Source: Pseudolactococcus plantarum (GTDB lineage Bacteria; Bacillota; Bacilli; Lactobacillales; Streptococcaceae). From it: a stretch of 40,056 nt of DNA. The notes beneath the pieces are model-generated. The model made no database searches. It worked only from the letters and a program-made list of their open reading frames with translations, and was not told the origin of the DNA. The DNA lies in NCBI RefSeq assembly GCF_002441715.1, contig NZ_JXJX01000013.1, positions 1 to 40,056 on the forward strand. The letters are read 5' to 3'. Positions within the stretch are counted from its first letter, which is position 1. Every line of letters begins with the position of its first letter. The translations under genes were made by a program, and so were the position numbers. This document shows, in pieces, positions 1 through 10,143 of this stretch.

Positions 1-1164
<1,164 letters not shown>

Positions 1165-1195
1165 GATACTAACGCTTTGGAAATCACTTTGAGTA

Positions 1196-1236
1196 AATCA
1201 TGTATCAAGATAGCTAATCTGATACATGATTTTTTG
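1196..1236 (+). terminator. Rho-independent terminator after the GH1 remnant
   Basis: A 12-bp perfect stem (AATCATGTATCA at 1196-1207 with TGATACATGATT at 1220-1231) is followed by a T run. It isolates the GH1 remnant from acpS. Confidence 0.85.
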
Positions 1237-1296
1237 TATCTCTACTGAAAATATTTTCTGAAACAGACTACAATGTAGCAATAGCAACTCTTTATG

Positions 1297-1305
1297 TGTT
1301 ATAAT
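1297..1305 (+). promoter_or_regulatory. Extended -10 promoter of acpS, probably giving a leaderless message
   Basis: TGTTATAAT (TG at 1297-1298, TATAAT at 1300-1305) is a perfect extended -10. No good -35 is visible 17 bp upstream, which extended -10 promoters tolerate. Transcription should start about 1311-1312, on the ATG itself. No Shine-Dalgarno can fit between them. Confidence 0.65.
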
Positions 1306-1311
1306 AATCAT

Positions 1312-1677
1312 ATGATTTATGGCAATGGCGTTGATAATATAGAACTTTCACGAATTGAAAATGCAGTCACAAGAAATCCAAGATTTGCAAGTCGTGTCTT
1401 AACAGATAAAGAATTTGCTAAATATACGACCTTGTCTGGCAGTCGTCAGATTGAATTTTTAGGTGGACGATGGGCTGCAAAAGAAGCTTATGCTAAAGCT
1501 TATGGTACAGGTATTGGTGGTGGGCTATCCTTTCAAGATATGGAAGTGTTACCCAACGCTTTAGGGGCACCTAAATTTATCAGGCATCCGTTTTCTGATC
1601 GGGGCATGGCACACGTTTCAATTAGTCATAGTAATCTAGAAGCTGTTGCATTTGTTATTTTAGAAAGTCGTGAATAA
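1312..1677 (+). CDS. acpS: Holo-[acyl-carrier-protein] synthase
   Basis: AcpS moves the 4'-phosphopantetheine arm from CoA to a serine of acyl carrier protein and so activates fatty acid synthesis in the cytoplasm. The N-terminus MIYGNGVDNIELSRIE carries the conserved metal-binding Asp (GVD). The WAAKEAYAKAYGTGIG motif in the middle holds the conserved Glu/Lys pair, and HVSISHS sits near the end. An upstream in-frame ATG at 1294 lies in the promoter (its next codons form the TATAAT), so I choose 1312, giving 121 residues, the usual length. The gene ends 3 bp before alr, a conserved pairing in this family of bacteria. The start codon lies where transcription should begin, so translation is probably leaderless. 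Confidence 0.93.
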   Translation: MIYGNGVDNIELSRIENAVTRNPRFASRVLTDKEFAKYTTLSGSRQIEFLGGRWAAKEAYAKAYGTGIGGGLSFQDMEVLPNALGAPKFIRHPFSDRGMAHVSISHSNLEAVAFVILESRE

Positions 1678-1680
1678 AGC

Positions 1681-2805
1681 ATGAAACCAAGTACACATCG
1701 GCCTACAAAGGCTGTGATTAATCTTCAAGCAATCCAAGAAAATATTAAGCAGTTCAAAAAGCATGTCGCTAAAGAAACTGAAATCTGGGCAGTTGTCAAG
1801 GCTAACGCCTATGGACATGGTGCGGACAGTGTGTCAGAAAGTATTGATACATTGGTTTCTGGATTTTGTGTCTCAAATCTTGATGAAGCAATTGAACTTC
1901 GGAGTCATGGTGTCATCAAACCGATCTTGATTCTGAGTGGTATTGTCCCTGAGGATATTCACATAGCAGTTAATCTAAGATTGATTGTGACTGTGCCATC
2001 TTTGGATTGGTTTAAACTGGTTGCACAACATCTTGAAGATGTTGAGGTTGAACACTTTAACTTTCATATCAAAGTAGATAGTGGTATGGGACGTATTGGT
2101 GTCACAACAATAGCAGAAGCGAATGCGATTATTGCATTAGCCGATGAGATAGGGGCAAACTTTAATGGTATCTTCACACATTTTGCAACTGCTGATGAAC
2201 CATCACAAGATAAATTTTTAGACCAAAAAGAGCAGTTTGATACGATAGTTGCTGGACTAACACGCAGGCCTACTTATGTTCACTCAAGTAACTCTGCTGC
2301 TGGTATCTGGCATAAAGAGACTGTTCAGGATATAGAGCGTCTGGGAGATGTCATGTATGGGCTAAACCCAAGTGGTCGTGTCTTGGAGATGCCATATAAA
2401 ATCACACAAGCACTTTCTTTAATCTCTGAGTTAACACATGTGAAAGAAATAGCAGCTGGTGATAGTGTCGGGTATGGTGCAGAATTTGTTGCTGACAAAC
2501 CAACGTTGATTGGGACAGTGCCGATTGGGTATGCTGATGGTTGGACACGAAACATGAAAGGGTTTGACGTCCTAGTTAATGGGAAAAGAAGCCCTATTGT
2601 TGGTCGTGTATCGATGGATCAAATCACGATTGCTCTGGATAAGAGATATCCGATTGGCACCAAAGTAACCCTTATTGGGTGTGATGGTGATGAAGAGATT
2701 ACGGTCGATGATGTTGCAGCATATCGTGGGACCATTAACTATGAGGTCGTTTGTTTACTGAGTGATCGTGTCAAACGAAGCTATCATGATGTATCTGAAA
2801 CGTGA
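1681..2805 (+). CDS. alr: Alanine racemase
   Basis: Alr is a PLP enzyme that interconverts L- and D-alanine, supplying D-Ala for the peptidoglycan stem and for teichoic acid D-alanylation. The PLP-binding lysine is K40 in VVKANAYGHG. The second catalytic base is the tyrosine of GYGAEFVA, and the C-terminal domain follows with GRVSMDQ. At 374 residues it has the normal family length. It starts 3 bp after acpS ends and has only a poor ribosome binding site, so translation is probably coupled to acpS. Nothing unusual is seen in the sequence. Confidence 0.95.
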   Translation: MKPSTHRPTKAVINLQAIQENIKQFKKHVAKETEIWAVVKANAYGHGADSVSESIDTLVSGFCVSNLDEAIELRSHGVIKPILILSGIVPEDIHIAVNLRLIVTVPSLDWFKLVAQHLEDVEVEHFNFHIKVDSGMGRIGVTTIAEANAIIALADEIGANFNGIFTHFATADEPSQDKFLDQKEQFDTIVAGLTRRPTYVHSSNSAAGIWHKETVQDIERLGDVMYGLNPSGRVLEMPYKITQALSLISELTHVKEIAAGDSVGYGAEFVADKPTLIGTVPIGYADGWTRNMKGFDVLVNGKRSPIVGRVSMDQITIALDKRYPIGTKVTLIGCDGDEEITVDDVAAYRGTINYEVVCLLSDRVKRSYHDVSET

Positions 2806-2907
2806 TAGGTCATGTAGTACATGTCGATAATGAAAAATCATAAGCCTAGTATTGCGTTCAAATCGTAGTTAACGATAGCATAATAATGAATGAAGATGGA
2901 GAATATA

Positions 2908-3756
2908 ATGACTTTGATAGATGGAAAAGCTTTAGCAGATAAGATGGCAGTTGCTTTAAAAGATAAAGTAGCTGATTTAGTAGCCAAAGGTGTCACACCT
3001 GGTTTGGTGGTTGTATTGGTAGGAGAAAATCCAGCCAGTCAAGTGTATGTCAGAAATAAAGAACGTCGTGCTTTAGCAGCTGGTTTTAAATCAGAGATTA
3101 TCCGATTATCAGATGATATCAGTGAGCAAGACTTATTAGCTTTGATTGACAAACTCAATCATGATGAAAAATGGCACGGTATTTTGGTACAACTCCCATT
3201 ACCAGATCATATTTCAGAAGAAAAAGTATTGTTAGCGATTGATCCAGACAAAGATGTTGATGGCTTCCACCCTACCAACATGGGCTTATTATGGTCAGGT
3301 AGTCCTGTTATGGTGCCATCGACACCTGCAGGGATCATGGTGATGTTAGAAGAGTACGGTGTTGACTTAACTGGTAAGACAGCCGTAGTGATTGGTCGTT
3401 CAAACATTGTTGGTAAACCAATGGCTCAAATGTTATTAGACAAAAATGCAACGGTGACAATCGCACATTCACGGACAAAAAATTTAGCTGCCTTAGCTAA
3501 AACAGCAGATGTCTTAGTCGTTGCGATTGGTCGTGGTAATTTTGTAACAGCCGATTTTGTTAAACCTGGTGCTGTTGTAATAGACGTGGGTATGAACCGT
3601 GATGAAAATGGTAAACTCATTGGCGATGTGAAATTTGATGAGGTTGAACCGATTGCAAGCTTGATTACACCTGTTCCTGGTGGCGTTGGTCCTATGACCA
3701 TTACGATGTTGATGGAGCAAACATATGAAACAGCAAATCGCTCACTTGATAAATAA
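2908..3756 (+). CDS. folD: Bifunctional methylenetetrahydrofolate dehydrogenase/cyclohydrolase
   Basis: FolD converts 5,10-methylene-THF to 10-formyl-THF in two steps using NADP+, feeding purine and formyl-methionine synthesis. Visible motifs are [10 protein letters not shown] with the catalytic Lys, the [12 protein letters not shown] signature, the nucleotide-binding [11 protein letters not shown] and the C-terminal [14 protein letters not shown] signature. I place the start at the ATG at 2908 ([13 protein letters not shown]), giving 282 residues. A GGAG lies 6-7 bases upstream of it, whereas the earlier in-frame ATG at 2890 would put that GGAG inside the gene. It stands alone, with a terminator downstream. 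Confidence 0.94.
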   Translation: MTLIDGKALADKMAVALKDKVADLVAKGVTPGLVVVLVGENPASQVYVRNKERRALAAGFKSEIIRLSDDISEQDLLALIDKLNHDEKWHGILVQLPLPDHISEEKVLLAIDPDKDVDGFHPTNMGLLWSGSPVMVPSTPAGIMVMLEEYGVDLTGKTAVVIGRSNIVGKPMAQMLLDKNATVTIAHSRTKNLAALAKTADVLVVAIGRGNFVTADFVKPGAVVIDVGMNRDENGKLIGDVKFDEVEPIASLITPVPGGVGPMTITMLMEQTYETANRSLDK

Positions 3757-3797
3757 CTTGATTAACGTAAGACCTTAGGTTAAGCTAATATAAAGCT

Positions 3798-3831
3798 AAA
3801 AGTACATTGAATTTTCCATGTGCTTTTTTTT
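3798..3831 (+). terminator. Terminator after folD
   Basis: The stem arms AAGTACAT and ATGTGCTT (one G-U pair) surround a short AT loop and are followed by a run of eight T. Confidence 0.75.
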
Positions 3832-3875
3832 ATTTGGTAATTGGTCAGCTGGCTAACGACATATCTTGCTTTCCT

Positions 3876-3916
3876 GATTCAGATGGCAGGTAAGATGGTA
3901 TCTGAATCACTTTTTT
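3876..3916 (+). terminator. Hairpin with T run fused to the xseA promoter
   Basis: A 9-bp perfect inverted repeat (GATTCAGAT at 3876-3884, ATCTGAATC at 3900-3908) is followed by ACTTTTTT. The T run ends at the TG of the xseA extended -10. The element may be a second terminator that insulates xseA, or an operator; the right arm occupies the -35 region. Confidence 0.5.
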
Positions 3917-3924
3917 GATATAAT
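3916..3924 (+). promoter_or_regulatory. Extended -10 promoter of xseA, probably leaderless
   Basis: TGATATAAT (TG at 3916-3917, TATAAT at 3919-3924) ends 7 bases before the xseA ATG at 3932. Transcription would start at or one base from the ATG, with no room for a ribosome binding site. Confidence 0.65.
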
Positions 3925-3931
3925 AAGACCT

Positions 3932-5257
3932 ATGACAGAATATTTGAGTGTATCAACATTAACTAAATATTTGAAGACCAAGTTTGATCGTGACCCTTAC
4001 TTGGAAAGGGTCTTTTTAACAGGTGAAATTTCAAACTTTAGGCGACGTCCTAAGCACCAATATTTTGCGATAAAAGATGAAAAATCAATCATTCAGGCAA
4101 CGATGTGGGGTGGTATTTTTGCTAAATTAGACTTTGAGCTTGAAGAAGGGATGAAAGTCAATCTAGTCGGTCGTGTGCAACTTTATGAACCTGGTGGCTC
4201 TTATTCGATCATTGTTGAGAAGATGATGCCAGACGGTGTAGGTGCCTTAGCGGTTAAACTTGAACAACTGAAGAAAAAATTAAGTGCAGAAGGGCTGTTT
4301 AATCCTGATTTTAAACAGCAGATTCCAGCCTTTTCGAGAAAAGTTGGGGTTATAACTAGTCCAAGTGGCGCGGTTATTCGTGATATCATCACAACCATTA
4401 ATCGTAGGTTTCCGATGACAGAAATCTTGCTATTCCCAGCTAAGGTACAAGGTATTGGTAGTGCTGAGGCAGTGGCTAGTCGCATCAAAGAAGCGAATTT
4501 ACGTACTGATTTAGATGTCTTAATCATCGGTCGTGGTGGTGGGTCGATTGAGGATTTGTGGGCCTTTAATGAAGAGTGTGTAGTTAGAAGTATTTTTGAG
4601 TCAAAAATACCGATTATTTCTTCAGTCGGACATGAAACAGATACAACGTTAGCAGATTATGTAGCGGATCGACGTGCTGCAACACCTACTGCAGCAGCAG
4701 AACTTGTGACACCTAATACAAAAGTAGATATTTTACAGTATCTCACAACTAGTGAATCAAGACTGACAAGTACACTACAGCGTGCGATTATGACACGTCA
4801 AGAAAGCTTAGGCAGATTACAACGATCAGTCGTCTTTCGACAACCCGAGCGTTTATATGATAGCTATTTACAAAAAGTAGATCGACTAACACAAGAGTTA
4901 AGTCACAGGTTGCGTCAGCATATCCAAAAACATCAACAAGCTCAAACTGTCTTAACGACGAAATTATCGAGTTTACGGTTAAACCAAAAAGTCACGCTAT
5001 TGCAGGATAATCTAGATCATGATATTGCGGCATTGCAAGCTAAAATGACAAGTTATCTTGAGCAGCAAAAACAACGTGCAGATAGCGCATATGAGCAACT
5101 CACGTTGATAGATCCCGTCAAAATTATTAACCGTGGCTTCTCAATCGTGAGAACGCATGAGGGACAAATCGTTAAATCGGTTAAAGATGTGACAGGCGGG
5201 CAAAAATTAGCGATTGAAGTTTCAGATGGTATAGTAAAGGTAGAGGTAGATAAATAA
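3932..5257 (+). CDS. xseA: Exodeoxyribonuclease VII large subunit
   Basis: XseA is the catalytic large subunit of ExoVII, which degrades single-stranded DNA from both ends. The N-terminal OB fold covers roughly residues 1-100 ([21 protein letters not shown]). The catalytic domain follows with [33 protein letters not shown] and [28 protein letters not shown] given here as its landmarks: the histidine-glutamate HE and the DRRA motif. A long coiled coil then leads to a C-terminal segment that binds XseB. At 441 residues it has the expected length. Its TAA overlaps the xseB ATG by one base, so the two are translationally coupled. The start lies 7 bases after a -10 box. Confidence 0.94.
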   Translation: MTEYLSVSTLTKYLKTKFDRDPYLERVFLTGEISNFRRRPKHQYFAIKDEKSIIQATMWGGIFAKLDFELEEGMKVNLVGRVQLYEPGGSYSIIVEKMMPDGVGALAVKLEQLKKKLSAEGLFNPDFKQQIPAFSRKVGVITSPSGAVIRDIITTINRRFPMTEILLFPAKVQGIGSAEAVASRIKEANLRTDLDVLIIGRGGGSIEDLWAFNEECVVRSIFESKIPIISSVGHETDTTLADYVADRRAATPTAAAELVTPNTKVDILQYLTTSESRLTSTLQRAIMTRQESLGRLQRSVVFRQPERLYDSYLQKVDRLTQELSHRLRQHIQKHQQAQTVLTTKLSSLRLNQKVTLLQDNLDHDIAALQAKMTSYLEQQKQRADSAYEQLTLIDPVKIINRGFSIVRTHEGQIVKSVKDVTGGQKLAIEVSDGIVKVEVDK

Positions 5258-5484
5258 TGACTAAAACAGCACAACAGGCTAGTTTTGAGGATAATCTAGG
5301 GGCATTAGAAGATATTGTCAAACGTCTCGAAAATGGTGATGTTCCTTTAGAAGAAGCAATAGCTGAGTTTCAAAAAGGAATGAAGCTATCTAAAGCATTA
5401 CAGCAAACCTTAAAAGAAGCAGAAGAAACCTTAGTTAAGGTGATGGCCGATGATGGATCAGAGCAAGCATTTGATGGACAATAA
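5257..5484 (+). CDS. xseB: Exodeoxyribonuclease VII small subunit
   Basis: XseB is the small helical subunit that coats the coiled coil of XseA and is needed for a stable ExoVII complex. The 75-residue product has the family pattern: [19 protein letters not shown], then [15 protein letters not shown] and a charged second helix ending in TLVKV. It begins on the last base of the xseA stop codon. The next gene, ispA, starts inside its last 35 bases. This xseA-xseB-ispA order is common in Firmicutes. Confidence 0.92.
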   Translation: MTKTAQQASFEDNLGALEDIVKRLENGDVPLEEAIAEFQKGMKLSKALQQTLKEAEETLVKVMADDGSEQAFDGQ

Positions 5485-6346
5485 ACAATTTTTATCTGGC
5501 TTGACAGCTGTTTTTGATACCTTTTATGCTGATGATACGCTAGTTGATCATCTGACAAAAAGCATACAGTATTCTATCCAATCAGGTGGTAAAAGGATTC
5601 GGCCCTTATTTTTATTGGAGACCTTACAAGCATTTGGTATCCCAATCAGTGAGGCACATTTTAAAGTCGCAGCTGCTGTAGAATTAATTCATACGAGCTC
5701 TTTAATCCATGATGATTTACCTGCTATGGATAATGATGATTTTCGCCGAGGACAATTAACGAACCATAAAGTATATGGTGAAGCACAAGCTATCTTAGCC
5801 GGTGATGCTTTGTTATTGGACCCTTATTTATTACTATCTAGTGCGGACTTAAACGCATCAGTCATTGTTGCCTTAGTAGCTGAATTAGCTTATGCGTCTG
5901 GCAGTCATGGTATGGTCGCAGGACAAGTTCTTGATATGGATGGCGAACAGCATACGTTAACAGTAGACCAGCTGAAAAAAATTCACGCCTTAAAAACTGG
6001 TAGGATGCTAACTTTTCCTTTTGTTGCGGCAGGAATTATTGCTGAACAAGATGACGAGATCGTTGCATTATTACGTCAATTAGGTGAAGCAGTAGGCCAA
6101 GCTTTCCAAATTCGTGATGATATTTTGGATGTGACAGCAACGTTTGAGGAGATTGGCAAAACACCTGGTAAAGATGTGGTTGCGGATAAATCTACCTATG
6201 TGAAACTATTAGGACTTGATGGTGCCAAGCAGGCTTTAACGGAGTATTTAGATATAGCAAGTCAGATGTTGACTGAGATCGAACATAAAACTCAGTTACA
6301 GGGTGAGCCTATATTAAAACAAATTGAAAGATTACGAATTGACTAA
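5450..6346 (+). CDS. ispA: Farnesyl diphosphate synthase (polyprenyl synthetase family)
   Basis: This enzyme condenses IPP with DMAPP and GPP to make farnesyl diphosphate, the precursor of undecaprenyl phosphate for cell-wall export. Both aspartate-rich motifs are visible: [15 protein letters not shown] (first, DDxxD type) and IRDDILDV (second). GGKRIRPL near residue 45 binds substrate. Length (298) fits the family. Two ATG codons lie in tandem at 5450 and 5453; I take the first, but the second is as likely, because both sit downstream of AAGGTGATGG. It overlaps xseB by 35 bases and tlyA by about 8 bases, so it belongs to one tightly packed operon. Confidence 0.92.
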   Translation: MMDQSKHLMDNKQFLSGLTAVFDTFYADDTLVDHLTKSIQYSIQSGGKRIRPLFLLETLQAFGIPISEAHFKVAAAVELIHTSSLIHDDLPAMDNDDFRRGQLTNHKVYGEAQAILAGDALLLDPYLLLSSADLNASVIVALVAELAYASGSHGMVAGQVLDMDGEQHTLTVDQLKKIHALKTGRMLTFPFVAAGIIAEQDDEIVALLRQLGEAVGQAFQIRDDILDVTATFEEIGKTPGKDVVADKSTYVKLLGLDGAKQALTEYLDIASQMLTEIEHKTQLQGEPILKQIERLRID

Positions 6347-7160
6347 AGAACGAGTAGACGTCCTAGCTTATAATCAAGGACTTTTTGAGACACGTGAACA
6401 AGCAAAACGCGGTGTGATGGCAGGTATCGTCATCAATTCAGAAAATGGTGAGCGTTTTGATAAACCTGGAGAAAAAATCAATGATGAGATAGCACTGGCC
6501 ATCAAGGGAGAGAAACTACCTTATGTCAGTCGAGGTGGGTTAAAGTTAGCTAGAGCCTTATCCTATTTTGGCTTAACTGTGCGAGATCAAACAACGCTTG
6601 ATATTGGCTCATCTACTGGTGGCTTTACTGATGTGATGTTGCAAGATGGGGCTAAAATGGTGTATGCTGTAGATGTCGGTACTAACCAATTAGCATGGAA
6701 AATCAGGCAAGATGCGCGTGTCGTAGTCATGGAACAGTTCAACTTTAGATATGCTAAAGTTGAGGACTTTAAACATGAGTTACCAGCTTTCGCATCTATT
6801 GATGTATCATTTATTAGCTTGTCTTTGATATTGCCAGCTTTATTTGATATTCTAATGACAGGTGGCGATGTTATCGCTTTAATCAAACCTCAGTTTGAAG
6901 CAGGTCGTGAACAGATTGGTAAAAATGGGATTGTCAAAGATCCTAAGATACATGAGTCTGTGATCAAAAATGTAGTTAACATGGCTAATGGGATTGGTTT
7001 TTCTACTATCGGTCTAACAAGTTCACCGATTAAGGGTGGGCATGGTAATATTGAATTTTTACTACATTTGTCCAAAAAAGCAACAGTAGAGGATCATATT
7101 ACTCCTGAGATTACTCAGATCGTATATGATGCTCATGGAGAATTAGATGAAAAAAAGTGA
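6339..7160 (+). CDS. tlyA: TlyA-family rRNA methyltransferase
   Basis: TlyA-type proteins have an N-terminal S4 RNA-binding domain (here [20 protein letters not shown] onward, about residues 3-60) and an FtsJ-like SAM-dependent methyltransferase domain (LDIGSSTGGFTDVML, YAVDVGTNQL, ALIKPQFE). Characterised members make 2'-O-methylcytidine in rRNA; some were called haemolysins. I choose TTG at 6339 because family proteins begin close to [11 protein letters not shown] at 6324 in the same frame is the alternative. The start overlaps the ispA stop (TTGACTAA). The gene overlaps argR by 14 bases. The tlyA-argR-recN order is ancient in Firmicutes. Confidence 0.9.
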   Translation: MTKERVDVLAYNQGLFETREQAKRGVMAGIVINSENGERFDKPGEKINDEIALAIKGEKLPYVSRGGLKLARALSYFGLTVRDQTTLDIGSSTGGFTDVMLQDGAKMVYAVDVGTNQLAWKIRQDARVVVMEQFNFRYAKVEDFKHELPAFASIDVSFISLSLILPALFDILMTGGDVIALIKPQFEAGREQIGKNGIVKDPKIHESVIKNVVNMANGIGFSTIGLTSSPIKGGHGNIEFLLHLSKKATVEDHITPEITQIVYDAHGELDEKK

Positions 7161-7581
7161 TCGAATTAAATTAATCAAAAAAATATTAGTTGACAATGAC
7201 ATCATGACACAAGATGATTTAGTGACAGCCCTACTTGATTTAAAGGTGGCAGTGACGCAAGCAACTGTATCACGTGATATGCGTGAGTTGAGATTGATCA
7301 AAGCACCTGCAAAAAATGGTGGCTATCGTTATGCTTTACCTGAAACTTATCTACCGAATGCTGATGAAGACTTGTTTAAATCAGTAGTTGAAGAAATTAA
7401 GATACAAGACAATCAACTTGCGATTAAAACGAGTCCAGGGTCAGCCATGATACTAAAAAAAAGATTATTATCACAATTTGAGGCATCAATTTTTACAGTG
7501 CTTTCTGATGATGATACCATTTTATTAATTGCCTTATCTGATGCTTACGCTAAACATATATATGATCAACTATCAACTTAA
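7147..7581 (+). CDS. argR: Arginine repressor, ArgR/AhrC family
   Basis: ArgR/AhrC proteins are hexameric regulators of arginine synthesis and breakdown. The N-terminal winged-helix domain contains TQATVSRDMRELRLIKAPA, the DNA-reading SR motif. The C-terminal oligomerisation domain ends with SDDDTILLIALSD. In classic family members this loop reads GTIAGDDT and its Asp pair binds arginine. Here the DD is kept but the glycines are not, so arginine binding may be weakened, as proposed for one of the paired lactococcal regulators. It is 144 residues long, overlaps tlyA, and is separated by 89 bases from recN. Confidence 0.9.
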   Translation: MKKSDRIKLIKKILVDNDIMTQDDLVTALLDLKVAVTQATVSRDMRELRLIKAPAKNGGYRYALPETYLPNADEDLFKSVVEEIKIQDNQLAIKTSPGSAMILKKRLLSQFEASIFTVLSDDDTILLIALSDAYAKHIYDQLST

Positions 7582-7670
7582 GCATGATGTTTTAGTTTGT
7601 TAGAGACGTCATGATTTGCATAGCGTTTAGCTGAGGATATGGGTCATGCATAGTTGTAAAAGGAGTTGCG

Positions 7671-9338
7671 ATGTTACAAGAAATATCAATCAAAAATTTT
7701 GCCATCATTGATACGATTGCCATGCAATTTGATCAAGGCATGACCATATTGACGGGTGAAACGGGAGCTGGGAAATCAATTATCATCGATGCCATGAATC
7801 TCTTGTTGGGCTCTCGTGCACAGACGGCTTTTGTGCGTCATGGTGCGGATAAGGCTGAGCTAGAAGGCTTATTTTTTTATAAAGATAGTCCTGAGATTGC
7901 ACAACACTTGTCAACGCTTGGTCTTGAAAGCACAGGAGAATTAATTTTACGTCGAGAGATTTTTGCAAATGGCAGATCATCTTGTCGCATTAATGGCATG
8001 ATGACGCCCTTATCTAGTTTACAGGCGATAGGCAGATTATTAGTTGATATTCATGGGCAACATGATCATCAAGAATTAATGAATTCAGCACATCATCTGG
8101 CTATGTTAGATGAATTTGGCGATAAAGCATTTTTGAAGACTAAGGACGCATATAAAACAGCGTTTTCTGAGTATAAAACACTGCGTCAAAAGTTAGTCAC
8201 TGTCAAAAAAAATCAAGCAGAGTTCGCCCAGCGTATCGATGTGTTAACTTTTCAAATCGATGAGATAGCTGCTGCGGATATCGACTTAGTGAGCGATGCA
8301 GGTATTTTTAAAAAACGTGACCAACTAACGCATGCTAATCAGATAGTAGGTCATCTTAACGCGGCTTACTACGCATTAGATGATGATACAGCTGATAATG
8401 CCAGTTTATCCATGGTTAGAAATGCCATGAATGAACTAGAATCAGTAAGTCGTTTTGATGAAGACACATATGCTAAGTTGGCTGAAAAGATAGCGGATGC
8501 CTATTATTTATTAGAGGACGTGGCAGCAGATCTAGAAAAACGAATTGATGATTTAGAATTCAATCCTTCTGAGTTGACGTTGATTGAAGATCGTATTTCT
8601 GTTTTGACGACATTAAAGAAAAAATATGGTCCAGAGCTATCTGATGTGCTAAACTACTTAGATAATTGTCAAAAAGAACTTGCTAGACTAACTGGAGATG
8701 ACAAGGGATCAGAAACGCTAGAGTCGACTTTTAAAGCGGCTGAACGCGTATTGATCGAACAAGCAGATGCTTTAGCTAAAGCTAGGCGTGAGCTGGCTGA
8801 GCGCTTAGTAAAAGATGTTAAGTTAGAACTGGCTGATCTTTACATGGAAAAAGCTGATTTTAAAGTGATGTTTGAACCGGCAAAATTTTCTGGTAATGGC
8901 AATCAGCATGTTGAATTTTTTATTCAAACCAATCCTGGAGAAGGCTTTAAACCATTAGCCAAAACAGCTTCTGGTGGCGAGTTAAGTCGGATAATGCTTG
9001 CGATTAAGTCAAGTTTTGCAAGACGAGAGAATAAAACGTCCATCGTATTTGATGAAGTAGATACTGGCGTATCAGGTCGTGTCGCACAAGCCATCGCAAA
9101 TAAGATACATAAGATTTCTCAAAGTGGCCAGGTGCTGTGTATTTCACATTTACCACAGGTTGTTGCGATAGCTGATGTACAGTACCATATCGACAAGATA
9201 CAAGAGGCTGATAGAACAACCTCAAACGTTAAAAAATTAACACTAAAAGAACGAACAATTGAAGTGGCTAAGATGCTTGCGGGTGATGCTATTACACCTG
9301 AAGCACTGGCACAAGCAGAAAAACTATTAGAAAAATAA
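7671..9338 (+). CDS. recN: DNA repair protein RecN
   Basis: RecN is an SMC-like ATPase that gathers at double-strand breaks and helps recombination repair. The Walker A motif GETGAGKSIIID lies at about residues 29-40. The ABC signature (SGGELSRIMLA) and Walker B (IVFDEVDTGVSG) come near the C-terminus, with two coiled-coil arms between. Length 555 is normal. A good ribosome binding site (AAAGGAG) lies 6 bases before the ATG. proB starts 4 bases after its stop. Confidence 0.95.
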   Translation: MLQEISIKNFAIIDTIAMQFDQGMTILTGETGAGKSIIIDAMNLLLGSRAQTAFVRHGADKAELEGLFFYKDSPEIAQHLSTLGLESTGELILRREIFANGRSSCRINGMMTPLSSLQAIGRLLVDIHGQHDHQELMNSAHHLAMLDEFGDKAFLKTKDAYKTAFSEYKTLRQKLVTVKKNQAEFAQRIDVLTFQIDEIAAADIDLVSDAGIFKKRDQLTHANQIVGHLNAAYYALDDDTADNASLSMVRNAMNELESVSRFDEDTYAKLAEKIADAYYLLEDVAADLEKRIDDLEFNPSELTLIEDRISVLTTLKKKYGPELSDVLNYLDNCQKELARLTGDDKGSETLESTFKAAERVLIEQADALAKARRELAERLVKDVKLELADLYMEKADFKVMFEPAKFSGNGNQHVEFFIQTNPGEGFKPLAKTASGGELSRIMLAIKSSFARRENKTSIVFDEVDTGVSGRVAQAIANKIHKISQSGQVLCISHLPQVVAIADVQYHIDKIQEADRTTSNVKKLTLKERTIEVAKMLAGDAITPEALAQAEKLLEK

Positions 9339-9342
9339 AAAG

Positions 9343-10143
9343 ATGAACCGAGAAAATTTAAAAACAGCTAAAAGAATCGTAATCAAAATAGGCACGTCAA
9401 GTCTTATTTTAGACAACGGAAAAATAAATCTGAAAAATATCGATGAACTTGCTTTTACCTTATCAAGTTTACAACATGAAGGTTATGAAATTATTTTGGT
9501 AACCTCTGGTGCGATTGGTGTTGGGCTAAATGTTCTAGGTATGACAAGACGACCATCTGAGATCGCACAGCAACAAGCTTTAGCAGCTATCGGACAAGTC
9601 GAGTTGATCAGTCTATATAATCAAATATTTGGTCGTTATCAGCAAAAAGTATCACAGCTTTTGTTAACCAATGATGTCATTGCTTTTCCGGAGAGTCGTA
9701 AAAATGCGACTGAAGCACTGAATGCGATTTTAGGATTAGGGATTATTCCAATCATTAATGAAAATGATGCCGTCAGTGTTGATGAAATGGACCATCGAAC
9801 TAAATTCGGTGATAATGATAGATTAGGTGCAATCGTCACGACAATATCAGATGCAGACTTGCTGATTATGTTATCAGATATTGATGGCTTATATGACAAA
9901 AATCCGACGATCTTTGATGATGCTCAGTTGATTGATAGCGTGTCAGAAATTACTGATACACTTATGAAATCAGCTGGAGGTGCGGGCAGTCGATTCGGTA
10001 CTGGTGGTATGACCAGTAAATTAGAAGCTGCTAAAATCATTTTTGATGCGAATAAGCAAATGGTTTTAACAAACGGTGCTAGAATTTTTGAAATTAGAGA
10101 CATTATATCTGCTAAAAAGAAAGGGACCTATTTTGGACAATAG
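9343..10143 (+). CDS. proB: Glutamate 5-kinase, short form without PUA domain
   Basis: ProB phosphorylates glutamate in the first step of proline synthesis. The amino acid kinase domain is complete: KIGTSSLI near the start, LVTSGAIGVGLNVLG, NENDAVSVDE, KFGDNDRLGAIV and the GTGGMTSKLEAA loop. The protein stops at 266 residues, so it lacks the C-terminal PUA domain of the E. coli enzyme, as is usual in streptococci and lactococci. The ribosome binding site is poor, and the gene starts 4 bases after recN, implying coupling. The next gene begins inside its last codons, and proA comes only after two FemABX genes. Confidence 0.92.
   Translation: MNRENLKTAKRIVIKIGTSSLILDNGKINLKNIDELAFTLSSLQHEGYEIILVTSGAIGVGLNVLGMTRRPSEIAQQQALAAIGQVELISLYNQIFGRYQQKVSQLLLTNDVIAFPESRKNATEALNAILGLGIIPIINENDAVSVDEMDHRTKFGDNDRLGAIVTTISDADLLIMLSDIDGLYDKNPTIFDDAQLIDSVSEITDTLMKSAGGAGSRFGTGGMTSKLEAAKIIFDANKQMVLTNGARIFEIRDIISAKKKGTYFGQ

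Noticed and set aside
1294-1311. Upstream ATG extending acpS by six codons
   Set aside because: These bases contain the extended -10 sequence, and AcpS proteins start at the later ATG.
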